DNA of 10,369 bases from Anaerolineae bacterium (GTDB lineage: Bacteria > Chloroflexota > Anaerolineae > UBA1429). The notes under the pieces were generated by a model. It was not told where the DNA came from. It saw nothing but the letters and a program-made list of their open reading frames with translations, and ran no database searches. The position numbers and the translations under genes are program-made. Location: NCBI GenBank assembly GCA_007118555.1, contig SKRJ01000456.1, positions 1-10,369 on the forward strand, in the 5' to 3' direction. Each line of letters starts with the position of its first letter. Positions within the stretch are counted from its first letter, which is position 1. Below, piece by piece: positions 1 through 5,539 of this stretch.

Positions 1-1079
1 GTGGAGTAGTCGCTCTCATCCAGCCTCGAGGCCAGCGCATAGAAATCAGGATCGTTCTCATACGCCTGCCACAACGGGAAGGCGAGACCCATGTCGGTGT
101 AGAAGAAGGCAAAGTTGCCAGCCAGGTTCCGCGGCACTGCTGTGGTGATCCAGCCGCCGGTGTAGATGTGGAACAGGCCCTCGGTCGGCTCGCCCTGGAT
201 CCAGATCGGCGAGGCCTCGGCACCGGTGCGATAGTCGCGCGTGGTGGTAAAGCCAATGTCCTCGAGCTGGCTTGCCACATAGTCGCCAATCTCACGGCGC
301 TCGTCCTCGGTGCGGATCAGAACGATGATGTCAACGGGCTCACCGTTGTAGGTCCAGACCCCGTTCTCCAGAGTAGCGCCCAGCTCTTGCATCTCCGCCG
401 AGATGATCTCTTCGGCCAGCTCTGGATTGTAGCTGTACTCGAACTCGAGCGCCCGGGCCACGTCGGCCAGGAGCGCATAGTCGTTCGAGGCGTTGTTGAA
501 CGCGAACCAGCGGGGGGCACCCATGCCACCCATCAGCTCCTGCACGATGAACTCGCGATCGATGAGCCAGTTCATGGCCTCGCGGATGGCGGGCACGGAG
601 AAGGGGTTGAGCTGCCCATCGCCAAACTCGGGGCCGGCGGGGTTAAAGCTCAGCTCGTTGTACGAACCAAACGACCGGTAATAGTCCAGGTTCGCAGACT
701 CGCGAACTTGCTCATAAACGTCCACATTGCCTACCTGGAAGGCATACAGGTCGATCTCGCCGGTCTCCATACGGCTCACGGCGGCGTCTGCCGAGGGCTC
801 CTCAAACACCACGATGGTGTCAGGCCACGCGCCCACAGGCGGGAACGTGCGCGGGATGGCGCGCTCCACGACTACCTCGCGCTCGACCTCGACGGGCACC
901 TCAACCTCTACGGGTACCTCGACTTCGACAGGTACCTCGACCTCGACCTCGACCTCTCTCGTGACCTCTCTCTCGACGATCTCGGTAATCGCCTCGGGCG
1001 AAGCCGTGTCGCACGCGGCGACCATCAGCCCGATCGCGATCAGCAAGATCACGAACAATGACCATTTACTTTTGGACAT
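1..1079 (-). CDS. ABC transporter substrate-binding lipoprotein, peptide/family-5-like (partial, 3' end outside window)
   Basis: Exported lipoprotein that should capture a peptide or similar solute and deliver it to an ABC permease. ATG is at 1079 with GGAGGAGAG just upstream; 359 codons are present and the frame is still open at the left edge. Residues 6-22 are a hydrophobic signal segment ending in the lipobox VAAC, with Cys23 as the lipid-anchored residue. Residues 37-70 are an acidic Val/Glu/Pro linker of repeated VPVEVE units. From about residue 82 the sequence resembles the second half of family-5 (DppA/OppA-like) binding proteins: GAWPDTIVVFEEP, METGEIDLYAF, then an AIREAMNWLIDREFI helix typical of the region after the ligand cleft. 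The first part of lobe I usually found in this family seems absent or very short. The substrate cannot be told. Family assignment is from recognised motifs; no permease or ATPase gene is visible. Confidence 0.85.
   Translation of the reverse strand, partial: MSKSKWSLFVILLIAIGLMVAACDTASPEAITEIVEREVTREVEVEVEVPVEVEVPVEVEVPVEVEREVVVERAIPRTFPPVGAWPDTIVVFEEPSADAAVSRMETGEIDLYAFQVGNVDVYEQVRESANLDYYRSFGSYNELSFNPAGPEFGDGQLNPFSVPAIREAMNWLIDREFIVQELMGGMGAPRWFAFNNASNDYALLADVARALEFEYSYNPELAEEIISAEMQELGATLENGVWTYNGEPVDIIVLIRTEDERREIGDYVASQLEDIGFTTTRDYRTGAEASPIWIQGEPTEGLFHIYTGGWITTAVPRNLAGNFAFFYTDMGLAFPLWQAYENDPDFYALASRLDESDYS
882..959 (-). repeat. Low-complexity Glu/Val/Pro linker repeat in the lipoprotein gene
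   Basis: About 78 bp encoding residues 41-66 of the lipoprotein as alternating EV and VPVEVE units, the latter an 18-bp unit repeated with third-base changes. It probably acts as an extended spacer lifting the binding domain from the membrane anchor. The regular GTCGAG-like sequence also gives artificial Thr/Ser- and Asp/Leu-rich open frames on the other strand. Confidence 0.8.
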
Positions 1080-1081
1080 TC

Positions 1082-1210
1082 TCACTCTCCTCCGTACACA
1101 AGGTGAATCCGAAGCGCGGGCGGTGTGTCGTACCTTCTGAAAGGACCCTTCCTTGGATGCGGCCTACCGCAGGCGCCAGTCCAACGCAGCCCGTGTCCGC
1201 ATTGCCGCAT
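1082..1210 (-). CDS. Putative 42-residue upstream ORF in the lipoprotein leader
   Basis: Small ORF starting at ATG 1210 and stopping at TGA 1084-1082, two bases before the lipoprotein ATG. It is preceded by AAAGGAGGTG (complement of 1214-1223), which matches ten bases of the usual 16S anti-Shine-Dalgarno, five bases from the start. The peptide begins MRQCGHGLRWTGACGRP, is Arg/Gly/Pro-rich with two Cys, and has no signal sequence. Its last codons run through the lipoprotein ribosome-binding site, so translation of the two could be coupled. A leader peptide or coupling device fits best; a chance ORF within a leader is possible. I do not recognise the peptide. The ribosome-binding site and stop position are directly visible; the role is inferred. 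Confidence 0.4.
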   Translation of the reverse strand: MRQCGHGLRWTGACGRPHPRKGPFRRYDTPPALRIHLVYGGE

Positions 1211-1254
1211 CAGCACCTCCTTTCCACAGTCAGGATCTTTGGCGCGATATGATG

Positions 1255-1283
1255 ATAGTACTAGAGCCCGGCCATACTGTCAA
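1255..1283 (-). promoter_or_regulatory. Sigma-70-type promoter for the lipoprotein gene
   Basis: Read on the minus strand: TTGACA (1283-1278), a 17-bp spacer, then TACTAT (1260-1255). The predicted start near 1248 gives a leader of about 170 nt that contains the upstream ORF. A weaker alternative lies further upstream (TTGACG near 1350, TATGTT near 1325). Confidence 0.65.
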
Positions 1284-1312
1284 GAGTAAGCATAAATGCT
1301 GCTATACTCTTG
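1281..1312. promoter_or_regulatory. Inverted repeat touching the -35 box, candidate operator
   Basis: Perfect 8-bp arms CAAGAGTA (1281-1288) and TACTCTTG (1305-1312), with a second, slightly off-centre pair AGCAT/ATGCT inside (1289-1293 and 1296-1300). It covers the upstream edge of the minus-strand -35 hexamer, a usual place for a regulator site. No regulator gene is in the window, so the binding protein is unknown. Confidence 0.4.
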
Positions 1313-1490
1313 CCCATGAATAAACATATATAAACGAATCATGCCGTCAATAACAGGAAAAAGTGCTCCTTTCGGCCGCATCTGACGTATAGGCCAAAAT
1401 GCCTAGCCTCTTGTATGACATTATGCCCGCTTTACGCATCTGAAGACATTCGCGCAGCGGATCATCCCTCCCTCTAGCTGCTGGGGGACA
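1313..1490. other. Intergenic stretch without recognisable gene
   Basis: AT-richer spacer between the divergent lipoprotein and mgtE units. It holds only a short hairpin (TAGGC / GCCTA around 1392-1407) and weak promoter-like hexamers. I see no coding sequence or RNA gene here. Confidence 0.5.
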
Positions 1491-1506
1491 AGGCGCAAAA
1501 TCGCGC

Positions 1507-1535
1507 TTGAGTTGCAGGCTTTTCTGCGCTATAAT
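1507..1535 (+). promoter_or_regulatory. Promoter of the M-box / mgtE operon
   Basis: TTGAGT (1507-1512), 17-bp spacer, consensus TATAAT (1530-1535). Transcription would start around 1542, just before the M-box aptamer. A dyad with arms CAAG(G)CGC and GCGCTTG (1489-1509) overlaps the -35 hexamer; its meaning is unclear. Confidence 0.8.
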
Positions 1536-1545
1536 GGGTGGAGCG

Positions 1546-1706
1546 GACCCTCGTTAGGTGAGGTTCCTGCGATGTACACAGGTCACTGCTCTGAAACATC
1601 GAGAGATGCCAAAGGGTAGAGAAGACATGGTCGGCACAAGGCCATGTCCAAGTGGCTGGGGACTGTACCCCTACGACACGCAGTGCCAAAACTCAACCAG
1701 TGGGGT
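1546..1706 (+). promoter_or_regulatory. M-box (ykoK-type) magnesium riboswitch aptamer
   Basis: Mg2+-sensing leader RNA. It shows the conserved M-box blocks in order: CGTTAGGTGAGG then TTCCTG near 1552-1569, ACTGCTCTGAAA followed by CGAGAGATGCCAAAGGGT near 1587-1617, a variable arm with a perfect GACATGG/CCATGTC stem (1624-1630 and 1642-1648), and the closing TACGACACGCAGTGCCAAAACTC block near 1672-1694. P1 can form between GACCC (1546-1550) and GGGTT (about 1703-1707). M-box RNAs are known to bind several Mg2+ ions and in most cases to turn off downstream Mg2+ transporter genes when Mg2+ is plentiful; the downstream genes here are mgtE, which agrees. No database search was run. Confidence 0.92.
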
Positions 1707-1736
1707 TAGGCAGCGGCATCGCGCCCTCCCCTGGTT
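1695..1736 (+). promoter_or_regulatory. Antiterminator of the M-box expression platform
   Basis: AACCAG (1695-1700) pairs perfectly with CTGGTT (1731-1736), and after a one-base bulge GGG (1702-1704) pairs with CCC (1728-1730). This stem uses both the 3' strand of aptamer P1 and the 5' strand of the terminator, so it excludes them: expected in low Mg2+, allowing read-through into mgtE. Confidence 0.75.
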
Positions 1737-1756
1737 GTCTGGCGGGAGGGCTTTTT
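1723..1756 (+). terminator. Riboswitch-controlled intrinsic terminator
   Basis: Eight-base-pair stem GCCCTCCC (1723-1730) / GGGAGGGC (1744-1751) followed by TTTTT (1752-1756). It lies between the aptamer and the mgtE start, and should form when Mg2+ stabilises the aptamer. Confidence 0.85.
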
Positions 1757-1831
1757 GCGCCCTGCTGTACGAGTTCGGGCTTGGCTCGGGCACGGGAAGC
1801 AGCGGCGAGTCAAGCATCGGAGGGAGCGAAC

Positions 1832-3208
1832 ATGGCCATTCCTTACAATGAGCGTACCCTCGAACTTGTGCGCCAGCTCCTGGAGCAAAATCGACGCGAT
1901 GAGGCGTTTGCCGTCATCGCCTCGCTATTCCCTGCCGACAAGGCCTCTCTCTTTGAGGCCCTCGACCCCGAGATGCAGGAACGCCTCCTGCCCGAGGTGG
2001 ACCCGGACGATGCCGCCGACATCCTCGAAGAGATGAACTATGAAGATGCGGCGGCGCTGGCCGAAAGCCTCGACACCGACGCTCTGGTCCAAGTCCTGGA
2101 CGAGATGGAGCCCGACGAGGCCGCCGACCTGTTGGGCGATCTGGATCCAGAGTTGCGCACCGAGGCGCTCGAGGCCATGGAGGACGCCGACGAGGTGCGC
2201 TCGCTGCTGCGCTATCCCGACGATAGCGCCGGCGGCCTGATGACCTCGGACTATTACGTCTTCTCAGAGCAAGAGCGCGTCGGCCAGGCCTTTCGGCATA
2301 TTCGCTCCGAGGCTCCCCCCGATGAGGAGATCCCCTATGTCTATGCTGTTGACGAGCGGGGTCGGCTTTCGGGCGTCGCGCGTCTGGCTGACCTGATTCG
2401 CGCCCATCCCGAGCTACCCCTGGGCACCATCGTCGATCCTGACACTATTTCGGTGCAGGCCGACGAGGACCAGGAGACCGCGGCGCGGCTGATGCAGCGC
2501 TATGACCTGATGGCCCTCCCGGTGGTGGACACCATCGGGCGGCTGGTGGGCGTCATCTCGGCCGACGACGCCATGGAAGCTCTGGAGGAAGAGGCCAGCG
2601 AGGACATCTACCTGGCCTCGGGTATTGTGACCATGAGCGGACAAGAGGCGGCGCGCAGCGATCTCCTGGTGCGCGGCCCACTGTACCGTACCTGGCTGGT
2701 GCGAGTGCCTTTCCTGATCGTTGCCATGGTCGGTGGTATGCTCGCCGGCGTCGTGATGGGCGCTTATGAGGAGGCCCTCGAGGCCGTCATTGTATTGGCC
2801 ATGTTCGTACCCGTGGTCATGGCCCTCGGCGGGAGCGCCGGAGCACAGTCGACCGAGATCTTTATCCGCAGCCACGCCCTTGGACAGCTCGACACCCGGC
2901 GGTTTGCCCGCCATCTCCTGCGCGAGATCGTGGTTGGCGTGGGCATAGGTGTTGTGCTGGGATTGATGACGGGTGTGCTGGCTGCAGTGTGGCAGGGTTT
3001 AGCCGTCCTGGGCCTGGTGGTGGGCCTTTCCCTGGCAGTGACCCTCGCACTGTCCACTGCTCTGGGGTTCATCATCCCCTTTTTGTTGCTCAAGCTCGGA
3101 TGGGATCCCGCCGCCGGCGCCATTCCGTTTATCACCACCGTCAAGGATGTCACCAGCGTGCTCGTGTACTTCGTCCTGGCAACCCAACTGATGGGTCACC
3201 TTATGTAG
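1832..3208 (+). CDS. mgtE: Magnesium transporter MgtE, first copy
   Basis: Inner-membrane Mg2+ channel/transporter, 458 residues, close to the usual 450 of the family. Order: N-terminal MgtE superhelical domain (about 20-128), two CBS domains (about 136-258, starting after PDDSAGGLMTSD), a connecting helix, then a five-helix membrane domain (about 287-458) with PVVMALGGSAGAQST and, near the C-end, DPAAGAIPFITTVKDV containing Asp439, which by position fits the Mg2+-selecting Asp of the pore. The cytosolic part is known in the family to bind Mg2+ and close the channel. ATG 1832 is chosen because GGAGG sits nine bases upstream and the protein then begins at the normal place; the open frame reaching back to 1652 is riboswitch and terminator RNA. 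Odd: SV follows Asp-Val-Thr where the family and the second copy have Gly. Controlled by the M-box; likely cotranscribed with the next gene, 85 bp away. Confidence 0.95.
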   Translation: MAIPYNERTLELVRQLLEQNRRDEAFAVIASLFPADKASLFEALDPEMQERLLPEVDPDDAADILEEMNYEDAAALAESLDTDALVQVLDEMEPDEAADLLGDLDPELRTEALEAMEDADEVRSLLRYPDDSAGGLMTSDYYVFSEQERVGQAFRHIRSEAPPDEEIPYVYAVDERGRLSGVARLADLIRAHPELPLGTIVDPDTISVQADEDQETAARLMQRYDLMALPVVDTIGRLVGVISADDAMEALEEEASEDIYLASGIVTMSGQEAARSDLLVRGPLYRTWLVRVPFLIVAMVGGMLAGVVMGAYEEALEAVIVLAMFVPVVMALGGSAGAQSTEIFIRSHALGQLDTRRFARHLLREIVVGVGIGVVLGLMTGVLAAVWQGLAVLGLVVGLSLAVTLALSTALGFIIPFLLLKLGWDPAAGAIPFITTVKDVTSVLVYFVLATQLMGHLM

Positions 3209-3293
3209 CAGATACGCCTGGAAGGCGTCGCTTCGCCCTTGCCTTTTCCCGGAACGTCTGAAAGCGGCCGTGCATATCAGGAGGGCAGATTCT

Positions 3294-4673
3294 ATGTCCA
3301 TTCAAGAGCCCTACGAGATCATCGAAGAGATCCTGCGACTGATCGAGGAAGACAGACGCGACGAAGCCCTGGAGATCATCGCAGCCCTCCTGCCCGCGGA
3401 CAAGGCCGCGACCTTCGAAGAGATGGAGCCAGAGCTGCAGGAGCAGCTCTTGTCCATGATCGACCCGGACGAGGCCGCCGACATTCTCGAAGAGATGAGC
3501 TATGATGATGCGGCGGCGCTGGCCGAGAGCCTCGATACCGATGCTCTGGTTCAGGTCCTCGACGAGATGGAGCCCGATGAGGCCGCCGACCTGCTGGGCG
3601 ATCTGGACCCCAGTCTGCGTTCCGAGGCCCTCGATGCCATGGAGGATTCGGACGAGGTACGTTCGCTGCTGCGCTATCCCGACGATAGCGCCGGCGGCTT
3701 GATGACGTCAGAGTATTACGAGTTCCCCGAGGATGAGACGGCCGGGCAGGTGCTGCGTCGTATCCGTGAGCAACCCCGCCCCGATGAGGAGATCCCCTAC
3801 ATCTATACCACCGATTCCAGAGGCCGGCTGATGGGGGTCACCCGCCTGGCCGATCTGATCCGCGCCCACCCCGAGCAAACCCTCAGCGACATTGCCCGCG
3901 CCGAGGTAGTCTCTGTGGCCGCCGAGGAGGACCAGGAAACTGCGGCGCGGCTGATGCAGCGCTATGACCTGATGGCTCTGCCCGTTCTGGATTATCAGGG
4001 GCGGCCTATCGGCATCATCACCGCCGATGACGCCATGACGGCCCTGGAGGAAGAGGCCAGCGAGGACCTCTACAAAGCCGCCGGAATCCTGACGCTCGAG
4101 GGTATAGAAGCGGCCCGCAGCGACTTGTTGGTGCGTGGCCCCCTGTTGCACACCTGGTGGGTGCGTATACCGATTCTCATTGTGGGCATGTTCGGGGGTC
4201 TGCTGGCGGGTGCTGTGATTGGCATCTATGAGGAGGCCCTCGAGGCTGTTACGATGCTCGCCTTTTTCATCCCCGTAGTAATGGACATGGGCGGCAGCGC
4301 CGGCGTCCAATCCACCGCCGTATTCATTCGCGGGCACGCCCTGGGCCAGATCGACACCGAACAGCGCTTTATCAGGCACTTTGTACGAGAGATGCTCGTA
4401 GGGGTGAGTATGGGAGTCATGCTTGGCGGCCTGGCCGGGTTGATAGCGGCGCTCTGGCAGGGGAGTCCCGAGTTGGGGCTGGTCGTTGGCCTGTCGCTGG
4501 CCTCTACCATGACTCTTGCTGTGGGGTTGGGCTTTTTGATCCCCTATACGCTGCTCAAGTTGGGGATGGATCCCGCTGCGGGCTCCGATCCGCTCATCAC
4601 CATGATCAAGGACCTGACAGGTCTATTCATCTACTTTTTCTTTGCCATCCAGTTTCTGGGCGCATTGATGTAG
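3294..4673 (+). CDS. mgtE: Magnesium transporter MgtE, second copy
   Basis: 459-residue paralogue of the preceding gene and colinear with it except for one extra residue near 357. Same plan: MgtE N domain (20-128), two CBS domains (136-258), five-helix membrane domain (287-459) with PVVMDMGGSAGVQST and the pore Asp at 440 in LITMIKDLTG. By my count residues 51-140 match the first copy at 78 of 90 positions, while the membrane part is clearly less similar, roughly 60%. The start is ATG 3294 with AGGAGGG eight bases upstream; a GTG at 3270 would add eight residues and place the ribosome-binding site inside the gene. No promoter or second M-box is seen in the 85-bp gap, so it should depend on the upstream riboswitch. 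MgtE is a dimer, so the two products might mix. The second residue set LITM replaces the usual ITT before the pore Asp, so transport properties could differ. Confidence 0.94.
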   Translation: MSIQEPYEIIEEILRLIEEDRRDEALEIIAALLPADKAATFEEMEPELQEQLLSMIDPDEAADILEEMSYDDAAALAESLDTDALVQVLDEMEPDEAADLLGDLDPSLRSEALDAMEDSDEVRSLLRYPDDSAGGLMTSEYYEFPEDETAGQVLRRIREQPRPDEEIPYIYTTDSRGRLMGVTRLADLIRAHPEQTLSDIARAEVVSVAAEEDQETAARLMQRYDLMALPVLDYQGRPIGIITADDAMTALEEEASEDLYKAAGILTLEGIEAARSDLLVRGPLLHTWWVRIPILIVGMFGGLLAGAVIGIYEEALEAVTMLAFFIPVVMDMGGSAGVQSTAVFIRGHALGQIDTEQRFIRHFVREMLVGVSMGVMLGGLAGLIAALWQGSPELGLVVGLSLASTMTLAVGLGFLIPYTLLKLGMDPAAGSDPLITMIKDLTGLFIYFFFAIQFLGALM

Positions 4674-4681
4674 CCTTTGCC

Positions 4682-4752
4682 TGTCCATCGCATTAGGATC
4701 GGCTCTTGCGAACGCCCCCGTCTTTTGGTGCGGGCGCCCTGGTGCGTGGACA
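4682..4752 (+). other. Structured RNA / possible terminator after the mgtE pair
   Basis: TGTCCA (4682-4687) pairs with TGGACA (4747-4752), and CGCA (4689-4692) with TGCG (4743-4746), with one bulged base. The enclosed segment has a second stem CGCCC (4713-4717) / GGGCG (4732-4736). There is no T-tract after it, so it is not a classic intrinsic terminator; it may stop or protect the 3' end of the mgtE transcript. It ends nine bases before the next promoter. Confidence 0.4.
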
Positions 4753-4760
4753 AGCGCTCA

Positions 4761-4789
4761 TTGACAGCATAGGGGGGCGGTGCTATCAT
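4761..4789 (+). promoter_or_regulatory. Strong sigma-70-type promoter
   Basis: Perfect TTGACA (4761-4766), 17-bp spacer, TATCAT (4784-4789). Predicted start near 4796 gives a leader of only about 20 nt carrying AGGAG (4803-4807) before ATG 4817. As no other promoter is evident before the terminator at 8684, it may drive the whole 4817-8666 gene set. Confidence 0.8.
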
Positions 4790-4816
4790 CGCAGTTATCA
4801 ATAGGAGTGTAACAAT

Positions 4817-5122
4817 ATGGTACCAACGCATTACAATGCTTCCGATAGACTGACGTCCGAGATGATCGCCCCCAACAAGGACTGGATGCTTTCACCCAGG
4901 GCCATGCGCGGCTATCTTCAGTACCGCCTCTACATGATCGAACACCAGATCGACCAGCTCATGGCTGAACTGGGCGGACAGGAAGCGCCCTCTTTCCCAA
5001 CCGATCTGGAGGATGCGGCCTTTCCGGCCCAGTCCTGGGCGTTGTGGGCCCGCCTCAACTATCTCATGCAAGCACGCAATTCGTTGCACGACGTGCTGAC
5101 GAGTAAGCGCAAGCTCAACTAG
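4817..5122 (+). CDS. Hypothetical small helical protein, 101 residues
   Basis: I do not recognise this protein. It starts at ATG 4817, nine bases after AGGAG and about 20 nt after a strong promoter, so expression is likely. There is no signal peptide, membrane segment or Cys. Two amphipathic helices are likely: residues 28-52 (PRAMRGYLQYRLYMIEHQID and on) and 72-96 (QSWALWARLNYLMQARNSLH and on), joined by an acidic, proline-containing loop around GGQEAPSFPTDLEDAAF. This suggests a helical hairpin that may form a dimer or bind a partner. The tail KRKLN is basic. It lies 114 bp before the small membrane protein and the M42 genes and could be cotranscribed with them. Product uncertain, reality as a gene well supported. 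Confidence 0.75.
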   Translation: MVPTHYNASDRLTSEMIAPNKDWMLSPRAMRGYLQYRLYMIEHQIDQLMAELGGQEAPSFPTDLEDAAFPAQSWALWARLNYLMQARNSLHDVLTSKRKLN

Positions 5123-5159
5123 CGAACACACATCTCGCTGTCGCATAGCGGAACCTGGC

Positions 5160-5176
5160 CCGAGCTAGCTGCTCGG
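5160..5176 (+). other. Short perfect hairpin between 4817 gene and next gene
   Basis: CCGAGC (5160-5165), loop TAGCT, GCTCGG (5171-5176). No T-tract follows, so termination is unlikely; it may be a processing or stabilising stem in a longer transcript. Confidence 0.3.
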
Positions 5177-5236
5177 ACCGGATCGACCGCTCGGCTCGCG
5201 CCAGTCTAGCGCATCGCGTATCAAGGGAGGAGTGAC

Positions 5237-5515
5237 CTGCAAACCGGTCCCAACAGGGTCGGCCGTCGACCTTTTTTCAGGGTATTCTTCTGGCTGGTGA
5301 TCCTCAGCCTTTACCTGCTGGGCGGGGTGGCCCTGTTGTTGCGCAGCCATATGAGCCCGGATCCCAGCATCTCGCTGCGAGAGCCCACCGTGGCGCTGGT
5401 AGCCCCTGCCGAGCCAACGGAAACCCTCACCCCAACGATCACCTTGACACCGTCGCCCTTTCCCACGCTTACCCCGACGGCGACGCTGTTCCCAACGATG
5501 ACGCCCCGCCCCTGA
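5237..5515 (+). CDS. Small membrane-anchored Thr/Pro-rich protein, apparent CTG start
   Basis: Single-span protein with a Thr/Pro-rich outer tail, unknown function. The frame is open from a stop at 5207 to 5515 and has no ATG, GTG or TTG before GTG 5297, which would begin inside the hydrophobic segment. CTG 5237 lies six bases after GGAGG (5226-5230) and gives 92 residues: a basic start (RVGRRPFFR, 7-15), a membrane helix (about 13-35, FFRVFFWLVILSLYLLGGVA), then about 25 residues and a tail from about 60 of TLTPT-like units. Such tails are common in Chloroflexota exported proteins. N-in, C-out topology is expected from the positive start. It ends 24 bp before the first M42 gene, so probably belongs to that operon. 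CTG initiation is inferred; if wrong, the GTG 5297 form has 72 residues. Confidence 0.6.
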   Translation: MQTGPNRVGRRPFFRVFFWLVILSLYLLGGVALLLRSHMSPDPSISLREPTVALVAPAEPTETLTPTITLTPSPFPTLTPTATLFPTMTPRP

Positions 5516-5539
5516 TGCATCCAAGCAAAGAGAGGTGCC

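Noticed and set aside
168..1061. Long plus-strand open frame opposite the lipoprotein gene
   Set aside because: Low-complexity Asp/Leu/His product, no ribosome-binding site, and antisense to a clear signal-peptide lipoprotein with a promoter.
1652..1831. 60-codon N-terminal extension of the first mgtE
   Set aside because: Lies within the M-box aptamer and terminator, has no ribosome-binding site, and does not match the MgtE N-end.
3209..3250. Small competing hairpins between the two mgtE genes (ACGCC/GGCGT and GGCG/CGCC) followed by a TTTT
   Set aside because: Stems of only 4-6 bp and a T-run several bases away; too weak to call a terminator or second switch.
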